From Arthrobacter echini (GTDB lineage Bacteria > Actinomycetota > Actinomycetes > Actinomycetales > Micrococcaceae), in NCBI RefSeq assembly GCF_008107445.1, contig NZ_VSLD01000003.1, forward strand, positions 124,001-188,000: 64,000 nt of DNA, read 5' to 3'. The position numbers and the translations under genes are program-made. Shown one piece after another: positions 31,690 through 42,403 of the stretch; the stretch's first letter is position 1; every line of letters begins with the position of its first letter. The notes under the pieces are model-generated. The model worked only from the letters and a program-made list of their open reading frames with translations, ran no database searches and had not been told where the DNA came from.

Positions 31690-32271
31690 ATGCGCATCGT
31701 AGTCCTCGTCTCCGGCAGCGGGTCGAACCTCCAGGCCGTACTCGACGCGGTCGCCGACGGCTCCCTGCCCATCACCGTCGCCGCCGTCGGAGCGGACCGG
31801 ACCGGGACCGGGGGCGTCCGGCGGGCGGCCGACGCCGGTATCCCCACCTTCGAGGTGGACTTCCGGGAGTATCCGCAGCGCTCGCAGTGGAACCTGGCGC
31901 TCACCGACGCCGTCGCCGGGTACGCGCCTGACTACGTGGTGTCCTCGGGTTTCATGCGGATCGTGGACCAGCAGTTCCTGGACCGGTTCCCGGACCGCTA
32001 TCTCAATACCCACCCCGCCCTCCTGCCGAGCTTCCCCGGCGCCCACGCGGTGCGTGACGCCCTGGCGCACGGCGTCAGGATCACGGGATGCACGGTCATG
32101 ATCGCCGACGCCGGCGTGGACACCGGCCCCATCCTCGCCCAGGCCGCCGTCGCCGTCCGGCCCGACGACACGGAGCAGACGCTGCACGAGCGCATCAAGA
32201 TCGAGGAGCGCCGGCTGCTCATTGCGACGCTCGCCGACCTCGCCGGACGCGGCACGGATACGGGAGCCTGA
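31690..32271 (+). CDS. purN: phosphoribosylglycinamide formyltransferase
   Basis: A 193-residue GAR transformylase that moves a formyl group from 10-formyl-tetrahydrofolate to glycinamide ribonucleotide, step three of purine synthesis. It begins with the phosphate-binding loop VVLVSGSGSNLQA. The catalytic residues fall at the same numbers as in the E. coli enzyme: Asn106 and His108 (YLNTHPALLPSFPG) and Asp144 (ADAGVDTGPI). The gene lies two ORFs and 3.7 kb upstream of purH, with corA, an MFS and a DUF559 gene between; purN-purH neighbourhoods are common in actinobacteria. One base separates it from corA. Confidence 0.97.
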   Translation: MRIVVLVSGSGSNLQAVLDAVADGSLPITVAAVGADRTGTGGVRRAADAGIPTFEVDFREYPQRSQWNLALTDAVAGYAPDYVVSSGFMRIVDQQFLDRFPDRYLNTHPALLPSFPGAHAVRDALAHGVRITGCTVMIADAGVDTGPILAQAAVAVRPDDTEQTLHERIKIEERRLLIATLADLAGRGTDTGA

Positions 32272-32272
32272 G

Positions 32273-33289
32273 ATGCCACTGATCACCAATGCCGTCTACG
32301 TGGACGGGAAGAAGCGGATCGCGCCCCAGGATCTCGACCGGACCTTCGAGCTGATGCGCGAGAGCGGCGGGATGGCGTGGATCGGCCTCTACCGGCCCGA
32401 TCGCGAGGAGATCGCCGCCGTCGAGGCCGAGTTCGGGCTGCATCCCCTTGCCGTCGAGGACGCCACCAACGGTCACCAGCGTGCCAAGCTGGAGCGCTAC
32501 GGTGACACGTTGTTCGTGGTCCTGCGGCCGGCACGCTATCTCGACGCGGAGGAGAAGGTGGAGTTCGGAGAGCTGCACCTGTTCATCGGGCAGGATTTCG
32601 TCGTCACCATCCGCCACGCCGAATCACCCGATCTCGGTGTGGTGCGGAGCAGGCTCGAGGCCGACCCCGAACTGCTCGCCGCCGGGCCGCAGGCCGTCCT
32701 CTACGCCCTGCTCGACCAGGTGGTGGACGAGTACAAGCCCGTGGTGCAGGGGCTCGAGAACGACGTCGACGAGATCGAGAACGACCTCTTCGGTGGAGCC
32801 CCGGACGTCTCCCGGCGGATCTACCAGCTCCACCGTGAGGTCATCGAGTTCCAGCGGGCCACCCAGCCCCTGCAGGACATGCTGGACGGGCTGCTCAGCG
32901 GCGCCAGGAAATATCGGATGGATGATGAGCTCGCGCGGAACCTGCGCGATGTCCAGGACCACGTGATCCGCGTCGTCGAGCGCATCAATACGTTCCGCAC
33001 ACTGCTGCAGAATGCCCTGACCGTGCACTCCACGCTCGTGGCCCAGCGGCAGAACGAGGAGATGACGCGGCTGACGGAGACCTCGCTGACGCAGGGCGAG
33101 CAGGTCAAGCGCATCTCCTCCTGGGCCGCCATCCTCTTCGCGCCGACCCTGATCGCCTCGATCTACGGCATGAACTTCGACCTGATGCCCGAGCTGCACT
33201 GGCAACTCGGGTACCCGTTCGCGATCGTCCTCATGATTGCGCTCGGCGGCGGCCTCTACTGGGCATTCCGGCGGAACCGCTGGCTGTAG
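32273..33289 (+). CDS. corA: CorA-type magnesium/cobalt channel
   Basis: A 338-residue CorA family channel. The long N-terminal cytoplasmic funnel (residues 1-270) includes FGLHPLAVEDATNGHQRAKLERYGDTLFVVLRPA and the stalk helix. Two C-terminal membrane helices follow, with the signature Gly-Met-Asn just after the first (IYGMNFDLMPEL) and a basic FRRNRWL end in the cytoplasm. The pentameric channel carries Mg2+ and sometimes Co2+ or Ni2+ inward. ATG 32273 comes one base after the purN stop, so the two genes are cotranscribed; GGGAG upstream serves as ribosome site. Confidence 0.92.
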   Translation: MPLITNAVYVDGKKRIAPQDLDRTFELMRESGGMAWIGLYRPDREEIAAVEAEFGLHPLAVEDATNGHQRAKLERYGDTLFVVLRPARYLDAEEKVEFGELHLFIGQDFVVTIRHAESPDLGVVRSRLEADPELLAAGPQAVLYALLDQVVDEYKPVVQGLENDVDEIENDLFGGAPDVSRRIYQLHREVIEFQRATQPLQDMLDGLLSGARKYRMDDELARNLRDVQDHVIRVVERINTFRTLLQNALTVHSTLVAQRQNEEMTRLTETSLTQGEQVKRISSWAAILFAPTLIASIYGMNFDLMPELHWQLGYPFAIVLMIALGGGLYWAFRRNRWL

Positions 33290-33299
33290 ACCCGCCGGT

Positions 33300-34652
33300 T
33301 CAGTCCAGTCTGGCGCGCCGCGTCTCGGGTGCGTTGAAGGCCATGAAGAGCACGGCGAGGAGAACCAGGCCGCCGATGATCGCGAACGTGAGCGGCAGGC
33401 CCAGGTAGGGCCACAGCAGGGTGCCGAAGATCAGCGGCACCAGACCTGCCCCGATGCGGGAGATGGTCGAGGCCCAGCCGAAGCCGCTCGCCCGGAGTTC
33501 GGTGGGGTACAGCTCCGAGACGTAGGTGTAGAGCACCGGGATGGCCACCTGGACCACGAAGCCGAAGGCCAGCAGCCACGCCGTCGCGACCATCGGCAGG
33601 TCCAGTGTCAGGGCGAAGGCGACCAGGAGGAGGGCGGAGCCCGGCCCGGTGATGGCCAGGAGCCACTTGCGTCCCACACGTTCCACGAGGAGGGCCGCGG
33701 CGACGACGCCGAGGAAGCCCACGCCCGTCATGAAGGTGGTGGTGATGAAGGCGACCGACTGCGCGTAGCCGGAACTGATGAGGATGCGCGGCATCCAGGT
33801 CAGTGCCCCGTAGTACACGAGGAGGATGGTCAGGAACAGGCTCCAGGCCGTCAGGGTGATGCGCCAGTTGTACCGCCACAGTCCTGTGAGCTGGCTCGAG
33901 ACGTTGCCGAGGGACAGCTTGGGGGTCTGTTCCGGATCGGGCAGGCGCCACGCTCGCTGCTCGCCGCCGGTGCGCTCCACGAGCTCGTCGATGACGGCGC
34001 GGGCCTCCTCCGGGCGACCGCGCTGCACGAGGAAGAGGGGGGATTCCGGGACTCCCCGGCGGACCCAGAACACCAGTAGCGCCGGGAGGACCATCACGAG
34101 CATCGCGTACCGCCAGTCACCGGTGGTACCGACGACCGCCGTCGTGACGATGCCGCAGAGGAAGGCGCCGATGGGCCACCACGCGTCCATGGCGGTGAGG
34201 ACGCGGCCGCGCTGGCGCCGCGGGGTGAACTCGCCCACGAGCGCGTAGTCCACGGGGATACAGCCGCCGAGCCCGAAGCCGGCGAGGAACCGGAAGGCGC
34301 AGAACCAGAGGATGTCCGGGGAGAAGGCGCCGAGGACCGTGAAGATGGAGAAGACGAGGAGTGTGAGCGTGAACGCCTTCTTCCTTCCGATCAGATCCGC
34401 CACGGAACCCCACACGAACGCTCCGACGGCCATCCCGATCAGGTTCGACGTCGCGATCCACGCCGCCTGGCCGGGGGAGATGCCCCAGTCGCCGATCAGC
34501 AGGGGGATCAGATAGGCGTTGAGTGTGACGTCCCAGGCATCGAACATGAAGCCGAGACCGCCGATGAGAAAGATCTTGCCCTGGACCTTCCAGCGCCAGG
34601 GGAGCTCCTGGACCACCTGGTCGCCTGTGGGTAGCTGAGTATTGATGCTCAT
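33300..34652 (-). CDS. MFS transporter (sugar/aromatic-acid symporter type)
   Basis: A 450-residue major facilitator with twelve helices in two groups of six. The loop 2-3 motif is GSVADLIGRKKAF, the end of helix 6 has PESPLFLVQRGRPEEARAVIDEL (typical of sugar porters and SV2-like acid:proton symporters), and the second half repeats GxxxxERVGRK. The N-terminal FMFDAWDVTLNAYLIPLL has an Asp pair like that in aromatic-acid symporters (AAHS, DGxD), but the match is not exact. The substrate is therefore a sugar, polyol or organic acid. AAGG lies ahead of ATG 34652. It is divergent from the DUF559 gene. Confidence 0.82.
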   Translation of the reverse strand: MSINTQLPTGDQVVQELPWRWKVQGKIFLIGGLGFMFDAWDVTLNAYLIPLLIGDWGISPGQAAWIATSNLIGMAVGAFVWGSVADLIGRKKAFTLTLLVFSIFTVLGAFSPDILWFCAFRFLAGFGLGGCIPVDYALVGEFTPRRQRGRVLTAMDAWWPIGAFLCGIVTTAVVGTTGDWRYAMLVMVLPALLVFWVRRGVPESPLFLVQRGRPEEARAVIDELVERTGGEQRAWRLPDPEQTPKLSLGNVSSQLTGLWRYNWRITLTAWSLFLTILLVYYGALTWMPRILISSGYAQSVAFITTTFMTGVGFLGVVAAALLVERVGRKWLLAITGPGSALLLVAFALTLDLPMVATAWLLAFGFVVQVAIPVLYTYVSELYPTELRASGFGWASTISRIGAGLVPLIFGTLLWPYLGLPLTFAIIGGLVLLAVLFMAFNAPETRRARLD

Positions 34653-34724
34653 GATGCCTTCGTGAAGGGGCGGGTTCCTGCGAGAACTGTACCGCTGCCA
34701 GGTCCGCTCCTTCTTCCCTCCGCC

Positions 34725-34778
34725 GAGACCGCAGAAATGACTGCGCTTCGGGCTCCGGCCGGGCATATCTGCGATGTC
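34725..34778 (+). repeat. 54-nt palindromic repeat, copy A (degenerate), before the DUF559 gene
   Basis: Starts GAGACCGCAGAAATGAC, identical over 17 bases to copy B, and ends with CTGCGATGTC, a decayed right arm. The centre (CGGGCTCCGGCCGGGCAT) also matches B with few changes. It lies in the gap between the divergent MFS and DUF559 genes in the same orientation as copy B. Confidence 0.7.
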
Positions 34779-34801
34779 GACGCTGAGGGCGGCCGGAGCG
34801 C

Positions 34802-34810
34802 TGTGGACAA
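34802..34810 (-). promoter_or_regulatory. perfect DnaA box upstream of the DUF559 gene
   Basis: TGTGGACAA is the exact complement of TTGTCCACA, the DnaA box of high-GC actinobacteria. It is a single box 36 bp before the DUF559 start and no origin-like cluster surrounds it. Confidence 0.4.
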
Positions 34811-34846
34811 CTCCTCCCACGGGTCCGTGACGCCCACCATGGGTGC

Positions 34847-35797
34847 ATGACGGTCGATCCCCACGCCGAAGGCCTCCTGCGGCTCCACCTCCTGCGGTGC
34901 TTCAGCGTCGAGACGGCTCGTGAGCTCGGGCTGCCCCCTCACGTGATGCGCCGCACCGCATTCAACCGCTCATCGAGGAGCGTCCGTTCGTTCGCCGGGT
35001 CTGCGCCCGAACTGTCCGACGTCGTCGCCTGCCTGAGTGGGCTGGTCCCGGGTACCGTCGCGAGCCACACGACCGCCGCGACGCTCTGGGGGTTGCCGTT
35101 GCCGCGGCAGCCGCTGAAGGCGCCGATCCATCTCACGCGCCCGGCCGGAGCGGCCCACCCCAGGCGGCAGGGGGTCGTCGGACACGTGTCCCGGTTGCGG
35201 GCGGCTGACGTCGTCACCGCCTACGGGGTCCCGCTCACGTCTCCTGCACGGACCTGGTGCGATCTCGCAGCGCAGCTGTCCCTGACGGAGCTCGTCGCGG
35301 CAGGGGATGCGCTCCTTCGGCGTCCTGATGCGCCGCTGCTGCCGGCGGTGATAGTACTGCCGAATCCGCTGGCTGGGTTGCAGGAACTCACGACGACGCT
35401 CGCTTCACGCTCCGGTGCCCGTGGTGTCGCGCTGGCCAGGAAAGCCCTGCCGCTGCTGCGGCCGGGGGTCGACTCGGCGCCCGAGAGCCGACTCCGCCTG
35501 CTCATCGTCGGAGCGGGACTGCCCGAACCGGAGGTGAACGAGTGGATCGTCGACGACAACGGGCGCAGGATCTCCCGCCCGGATCTGCAGTACAGGGCTC
35601 ACAGGCTCGCTCTCGAGTACGAGGGCGAGCACCATCTGACCGATGCCCGACAGTGGGCGCACGACATCGAGCGCGACGAACGCCTGCAGGCCCTGGGGTG
35701 GGCCGTCCTCCGCTTCACGAAGATCCACCTGGGGTCGCGGCGCCAGGAGGCCGTGGCCAGGATCCGGCGGGCGCTGGGGTCACGTGGCCCTGCCTGA
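34847..35797 (+). CDS. DUF559-domain (Vsr/PD-(D/E)xK-like) protein with AbiEi-like N-terminus
   Basis: A 316-residue protein. The C-terminal 85 residues are a DUF559 nuclease-like domain: RPDLQYRAHRLALEYEGEHH (the D...ExE core of PD-(D/E)xK folds) followed by WAHDIERDERLQALGWAVLRFT, typical of this family. The N-terminal 200 residues resemble the winged-helix, AbiEi-antitoxin-like proteins that carry DUF559 in actinobacteria (HTTAATLWGLPLP; VPLTSPARTWCDLAAQLSLTELVAAGD). Biological role unknown; DNA binding and nicking are reasonable. The gene is bracketed by two direct copies of a 55-nt palindrome. ATG 34847 is used; CACCAT six bases ahead may be the -10 of a leaderless transcript. Confidence 0.8.
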   Translation: MTVDPHAEGLLRLHLLRCFSVETARELGLPPHVMRRTAFNRSSRSVRSFAGSAPELSDVVACLSGLVPGTVASHTTAATLWGLPLPRQPLKAPIHLTRPAGAAHPRRQGVVGHVSRLRAADVVTAYGVPLTSPARTWCDLAAQLSLTELVAAGDALLRRPDAPLLPAVIVLPNPLAGLQELTTTLASRSGARGVALARKALPLLRPGVDSAPESRLRLLIVGAGLPEPEVNEWIVDDNGRRISRPDLQYRAHRLALEYEGEHHLTDARQWAHDIERDERLQALGWAVLRFTKIHLGSRRQEAVARIRRALGSRGPA

Positions 35798-35805
35798 GCG
35801 GCGTC

Positions 35806-35860
35806 GAGACCGCAGAAATGACCACGGTCGGGGCCTCCGGTCGGTCATACCTGCGGTCTC
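35806..35860 (+). repeat. 55-nt palindromic repeat, copy B (intact), after the DUF559 gene
   Basis: GAGACCGCAG (35806-35815) and CTGCGGTCTC (35851-35860) are perfect ten-base inverted arms. Inside them TGACC pairs with GGTCA, so most of the element can fold into one long hairpin. It begins nine bases after the DUF559 stop and is followed by a TAGACT -10 for purH, so it may also end the DUF559 transcript. Confidence 0.75.
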
Positions 35861-35890
35861 GGTGCTCGTGGCGACGCGCACCCGCACCGA

Positions 35891-35896
35891 TAGACT
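35891..35896 (+). promoter_or_regulatory. -10 element for purH
   Basis: TAGACT lies 39 bp before the purH GTG, giving a leader of about 33 nt with GGAG near the start codon. It is the only clear -10 between the DUF559 gene and purH. Confidence 0.45.
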
Positions 35897-35935
35897 CGTC
35901 CGAGCCCTAACGACGCCCTATCGACGGAGACCCGC

Positions 35936-37552
35936 GTGAGCCCTGACCATCTCGACCGTGTACCCATCCGCCGAGCCCTGATCTCGGTGTTCGACAAGAC
36001 CGGTCTGGAGGAGCTCGCGCAGGGCCTGCACCGCGCCGGCGTGTCCATCGTCTCCACCGGGTCGACGGCGCGGCGGATCGCCGCCGCCGGCGTGCCCGTG
36101 ATGGAGGTGTCCGAGGTGACGGGGTTCCAGGAGACCCTCGACGGGCGCGTGAAGACCCTCCACCCGGGCGTCCACGCCGGGATCCTCGCCGATCGCCGGC
36201 GCCCCGAGCACGTGGAGCAGCTCACCGAACTGGGCATCGAGGCGTTCGACCTCGTCGTCGTGAATCTCTATCCCTTCGTGGAGACGGTGCGCTCGGGCGC
36301 GGAGCCCGACGCCGTCGTCGAGCAGATTGACATCGGCGGGCCGGCGATGGTCCGCTCCGCAGCGAAGAACCATCCGTCCGTCGCCGTCGTGGTCGATCCG
36401 GCACGGTACGGCGACGTGATCACCGCGGCCGGCGAGGGCGGCTTCGAGCTGGGTGCCCGACGCCGGCTTGCGGCACGCGCGTTCGCGCACACCGCCGCCT
36501 ACGACACGGCGGTGGCCTCCTGGACGGCGGAGCACCTCGACGTGGAGGACGACGCGAGCGGGGAGGGCGTGACCTGGCCGGGCTACGCTGGCCTGGCGCT
36601 GGAGCGCTCAGAAGTGCTGCGGTACGGCGAGAACCCGCACCAGCGGGCGGCCCTCTACGTCGAGAAGGGGGCCACGCCGGGCATCGCCCAGGCGGACCAG
36701 CTCCACGGCAAGGCCCTGAGCTACAACAACGTGGTGGACGCCGATGCGGCCCTCCGCGCCGCTTTCGACTTCGACGAGCCCGCCGTCGCGATCGTCAAGC
36801 ACGCCAATCCGTGCGGCGTCGCCGTCGGCTCGGCCGACGCCCAGGACCCGATCGCGGACGCCCATGCGAAGGCGCACGCCTGCGACCCGGTCTCGGCCTT
36901 CGGCGGGGTGATCGCCGCCAATCGCGAGGTCACCGCCGGCATGGCCGAGACGGTGAAGGACATCTTCACGGAGGTCGTGATCGCGCCGTCGTTCTCCAGC
37001 GAGGCCGTGGAGATCCTCAGCCGAAAGAAGAACATCCGGCTGCTGACCCTTCCCGAGGGCTACGGCCGGAACCCCATGGAGCTCCGTCAGGTTTCCGGGG
37101 GAGTCCTCATGCAGGTCGCGGACACACTGCAGGCCGACGGCGACGACCCACACGCCTGGACCCTCGCCGCGGGCGACGCCGCCGACCACGCCACGCTCGC
37201 CGATCTCGTCTTCGCCTGGAAAGCGTGCCGCGCCGTGAAGTCCAATGCCATCCTCCTGGCCCACGACGGCGCCTCGGTGGGCATCGGCATGGGACAGGTC
37301 AACCGGGTGGATTCCTGCCGCCTCGCCGTCGAGCGGGCCAACACGCTCACCGATTCCGAACGGGCACGCGGCTCCGTGGCCGCCTCGGACGCCTTCTTCC
37401 CCTTCGCCGACGGACTGCAGATCCTGCTCGACGCCGGTGTCCGCGCCGTCGTGCAGCCCGGCGGTTCGGTCCGCGACCAGGAAGTGATCGACGCCGCGAA
37501 CGCGGCGGGAGTGACGCTGTACCTCACCGGGGCACGCCACTTCCACCACTGA
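35936..37552 (+). CDS. purH: bifunctional AICAR transformylase/IMP cyclohydrolase
   Basis: A 538-residue enzyme for the last two steps of IMP synthesis. The N-terminal MGS-like cyclohydrolase half (residues about 10-150) shows [32 protein letters not shown] and [12 protein letters not shown]. The C-terminal transformylase half has the catalytic Lys-His pair in [13 protein letters not shown] and ends with [47 protein letters not shown], the conserved terminus. Start GTG 35936 has GGAG seven bases upstream. It uses the formyl-folate pool also fed by glyA and folD further along. Confidence 0.97.
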   Translation: MSPDHLDRVPIRRALISVFDKTGLEELAQGLHRAGVSIVSTGSTARRIAAAGVPVMEVSEVTGFQETLDGRVKTLHPGVHAGILADRRRPEHVEQLTELGIEAFDLVVVNLYPFVETVRSGAEPDAVVEQIDIGGPAMVRSAAKNHPSVAVVVDPARYGDVITAAGEGGFELGARRRLAARAFAHTAAYDTAVASWTAEHLDVEDDASGEGVTWPGYAGLALERSEVLRYGENPHQRAALYVEKGATPGIAQADQLHGKALSYNNVVDADAALRAAFDFDEPAVAIVKHANPCGVAVGSADAQDPIADAHAKAHACDPVSAFGGVIAANREVTAGMAETVKDIFTEVVIAPSFSSEAVEILSRKKNIRLLTLPEGYGRNPMELRQVSGGVLMQVADTLQADGDDPHAWTLAAGDAADHATLADLVFAWKACRAVKSNAILLAHDGASVGIGMGQVNRVDSCRLAVERANTLTDSERARGSVAASDAFFPFADGLQILLDAGVRAVVQPGGSVRDQEVIDAANAAGVTLYLTGARHFHH

Positions 37553-39907
<2,355 letters not shown>

Positions 39908-39929
39908 GGTCCTCACACCCTAGGACGAA

Positions 39930-39965
39930 CCACCGGCCGGTCCAGTGCGCTGGGCCGGCCGGTGG
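39930..39965. terminator. strong bidirectional hairpin between icd and the oxidoreductase gene
   Basis: CCACCGGCCGG (39930-39940) pairs with CCGGCCGGTGG (39955-39965), continued inward by a T-G wobble and CCAG/CTGG around a TGCG tetraloop: a 16-pair stem. It lies 22 bp after the icd stop and 51 bp past the end of the convergent gene, so it can serve both. No T-run. Confidence 0.7.
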
Positions 39966-40016
39966 CCCTCGGACCGTCCGGACGCGGAGGGGCATCACGC
40001 GTGGGCGGCGGGACGA

Positions 40017-41090
40017 TCAGGCGTCGTCGTTCGGATACCGTACGCCGAGCTGCGAGCGTGCGTCGTCGAAGAGGCGCAGGGTCCGGAGGGTGTCTCCGAC
40101 GGGCATGGTGGGACTCTCGGTCAGACCCTCCTGCACGCAGCGGGTGACCTCGCGGAGCTCATGGGCGTAGCCGGCGCCGATCTGCTCGAAGCGCTCGGTG
40201 CGGGGTTCCTCCTGATCCACGGTGATGACGAGTTCGCTGGGATTGTTGAGCTTGCCTCCGGTCCGCAGCCACCCCTTCGACCCGCTGATGGTCGCCTGGC
40301 CGGGACAGGACGAGACGAACGACGAGGAGAGTTGGGCGAAGGCGCCGCTGTCGTAGCCCAGGGTGAGGACATTCTGGACGTCCACGCCGTCGTCGTTCAG
40401 GGTCCCGACGGCCGAGACCGAGTCGGGGAAGCCCAGGGACCCCAGGGCCCAGGTCAGCGGATAGACGGTCAGATCGAGCAGCGCTCCTCCGCCTGCAGCG
40501 GGATCCCACAGGCGGCTGGTGGGATCCTGCGGCGCCGTGAAACCGAGATCGGCCTGGATCCACCGGATCTCACCCAGTACACCGGCGTCGATGAGATCCC
40601 AGGCGCGGGTGACACTGGGCAGGAAGCGGGTCCAGACCGCCTCCATGAGGAACAGTCCGCGCTCCGCGGCGAGGTCCGCGAGCTCCTGGGCCTCGGCCGC
40701 ATTGATGGTGAAGGACTTCTCGCACAGGACGTGCTTGCCGGCGTGCAGCGCGGCCCGGGCCACCTCGAAGTGCTGGCCGTGGGGCGTGGCGATATAGACG
40801 ACATCCACCTCCGGGTCTTCCATGAGCCGCTGGTAGCCGGCCGTCCCGCCGTCGTCCCCGTAGCTCGTGGAGAAGCCGAAGCGGGCGGCGAAGGCGGCAG
40901 CGCTGTCGGAGCTGCGGGAGCTGACGGCGTGGAGGACGGCGTCCTCGAGCAGGGCCAGATCGCCCGTCACCTTCTGCGCGATGCGGCCGGTGGAGACGAC
41001 GCCCCACTTCAGGGGACGGCCGGTGGCGGACAGGGGGCTCGGCGCGCCTGCTCCGGCGCAGGGGGCAGGGACTATGCGGTGGGGTTTCAT
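40017..41090 (-). CDS. Gfo/Idh/MocA family oxidoreductase
   Basis: A 357-residue NAD(P)-dependent oxidoreductase. After a 25-residue leader it has [13 protein letters not shown] (Rossmann GxGxxA variant), [43 protein letters not shown] (the conserved EKP-like motif, here EKS) and [13 protein letters not shown]. The Ser instead of Pro and the EAxWTRF motif fit the trans-1,2-dihydrobenzene-1,2-diol/sugar dehydrogenase branch. The substrate is probably a sugar or sugar-like compound, consistent with the sugar ABC operon just upstream on the same strand, but a strong hairpin lies between them. Start ATG 41090 has AAGGA eight bases ahead. Confidence 0.85.
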   Translation of the reverse strand: MKPHRIVPAPCAGAGAPSPLSATGRPLKWGVVSTGRIAQKVTGDLALLEDAVLHAVSSRSSDSAAAFAARFGFSTSYGDDGGTAGYQRLMEDPEVDVVYIATPHGQHFEVARAALHAGKHVLCEKSFTINAAEAQELADLAAERGLFLMEAVWTRFLPSVTRAWDLIDAGVLGEIRWIQADLGFTAPQDPTSRLWDPAAGGGALLDLTVYPLTWALGSLGFPDSVSAVGTLNDDGVDVQNVLTLGYDSGAFAQLSSSFVSSCPGQATISGSKGWLRTGGKLNNPSELVITVDQEEPRTERFEQIGAGYAHELREVTRCVQEGLTESPTMPVGDTLRTLRLFDDARSQLGVRYPNDDA

Positions 41091-41177
41091 GGCACCATCC
41101 TTGCGGCTGCCCGGTCCGGCGTCCATCCTCGCCGCCGGTGCGGACCCTCCACCGAGGACGGGCGGGACCCCAGAATG

Positions 41178-41230
41178 CCAGGAGCGCCCCGGCCGATGGC
41201 CGGGGCGCTCCTGAACCGGCCCGTGGGCCG
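41178..41230 (-). terminator. two consecutive hairpins ending the sugar ABC operon
   Basis: CAGGAGCGCCCCGGCC (41178-41193) and its perfect 16-base complement (41197-41212) flank only GAT. A second stem, CCGGCCC/GGGCCGG with a two-base loop, occupies 41215-41230. Both lie just beyond the chvE stop on the minus strand and before the oxidoreductase start. Confidence 0.75.
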
Positions 41231-41240
41231 GTGGATCGTG

Positions 41241-42338
41241 CTACTTGGTCAGCTCAGCGAGCGCCGGGTTGTTCGCGTAGGCCTCCGCCGCGTTCTCCTT
41301 CGTGACGATCTGCGGCTCGAGGAGATAGGCCGGAACGGTCTTCACGCCGTTGTCGTAGGAATCGGGGTCATTGATCTCGAGTTCCTCGCCGGCCTGCAGA
41401 TTGTTCACCATCTCGATCGCGTGCTCCACGAGGGCACTGGTGTCCTTGTTGATGGTGGAGTACTGCTTGCCGGCCATGATCGACTTCACGGACTCCACCT
41501 CGGAGTCCTGTCCCGTGACCACGGGCAGTTCCTTGCCGGCGCCTTCCACCGAGGTCAGGATGGCGCGGGCGAGGGTGTCGTTGGGGGAGAGGACGCCGTC
41601 GAGCTCGGTGGAGCCGTAATTGCCGGAGAGGAGCGTGTCCATGCGCTTCTGCGCGTTCTCGGCCTTCCAGCCCTGCGTGACGGCCTGGTCGAAGGTCTCC
41701 TGGCCCGATACGACGACGACGTTGCCGTTGTCGATCTCCGGCTGCAGGATGCTCATGGCGCCGTCGAAGAAGACCTTCGCATTGGCGTCGTCGGGCGAGC
41801 CGGCGAAGAGCTCGATGTTGTAGGGGCCCTCGGGCTTGGCGGCCTCCATGCCGTCGAGCAGGGCCTGGCCCTGGAGCTCACCGACCTGGAAGTTGTCGTA
41901 GGCCACGTAGTAGTCCACATTCTCCGTGTTGGTCAGGAGGCGGTCGTACGCGATGACCGTGATCCCGGCGTCCTTGGCCTGTTGGAGCTGCGTTCCGAGC
42001 TGTGCGCCGTCGATCGCTCCGACCACGAGCACCTTCACGCCGTTGGTGATCATGGAGCTGATCTGGTTCTGCTGCTCCGAGACACCGCTGTTGGCGAACT
42101 GGACATCCGGCTCGTACCCGGCCTCGGTGAGACCGTCGTTGAAGAGCTGTTCCGCGAGGACCCAGTTCTCCGAGGTCTTCTGCGGGAGGGCGACGCCGAT
42201 GCCGGCGCCGGCGTCGAAGCCGCTGGTCGCCGCGCTGCTGTCGTCCGTGGCGGGGGCCGCTTCCTCACGGCCACAGCCTGTCAGCGTCAGTGCCGAGATC
42301 GCAGCGATAGCTGCGAGGGATTGTGCGAATTTGCGCAT
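41241..42338 (-). CDS. chvE: multiple-sugar ABC transporter substrate-binding lipoprotein (ChvE type)
   Basis: A 365-residue sugar-binding lipoprotein: MRKFAQSLAAIAAISALTLTGC, lipobox LTGC. The mature part follows ChvE/XylF-like proteins: GIGVALPQKTSENW, QISSMITNGVKVLVVGAIDG, VIAYDRLLTNTENVDYYVAYDNFQVGELQG, and VVTGQDSEVESVKSIMAGKQYSTINKDT near the C-terminus. ChvE-type proteins bind several aldoses (glucose, galactose, xylose, arabinose) for the MmsAB/GguAB transporter, and both those genes precede it. It is the last gene of the operon and is followed by two hairpins. The actual sugar is not determinable by eye. Confidence 0.9.
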   Translation of the reverse strand: MRKFAQSLAAIAAISALTLTGCGREEAAPATDDSSAATSGFDAGAGIGVALPQKTSENWVLAEQLFNDGLTEAGYEPDVQFANSGVSEQQNQISSMITNGVKVLVVGAIDGAQLGTQLQQAKDAGITVIAYDRLLTNTENVDYYVAYDNFQVGELQGQALLDGMEAAKPEGPYNIELFAGSPDDANAKVFFDGAMSILQPEIDNGNVVVVSGQETFDQAVTQGWKAENAQKRMDTLLSGNYGSTELDGVLSPNDTLARAILTSVEGAGKELPVVTGQDSEVESVKSIMAGKQYSTINKDTSALVEHAIEMVNNLQAGEELEINDPDSYDNGVKTVPAYLLEPQIVTKENAAEAYANNPALAELTK

Positions 42339-42403
42339 TGCATTCTCTTTCTGTGATGGACGGGTGAAGCGTAGGGGGTCTGCGCATCCGGCCGGAACCG
42401 GAG

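Noticed and set aside
39930-39965. The 36-nt icd hairpin as an attachment site or mobile palindrome
   Set aside because: It sits between two convergent gene ends with no related copy seen in the window; a bidirectional terminator explains it.
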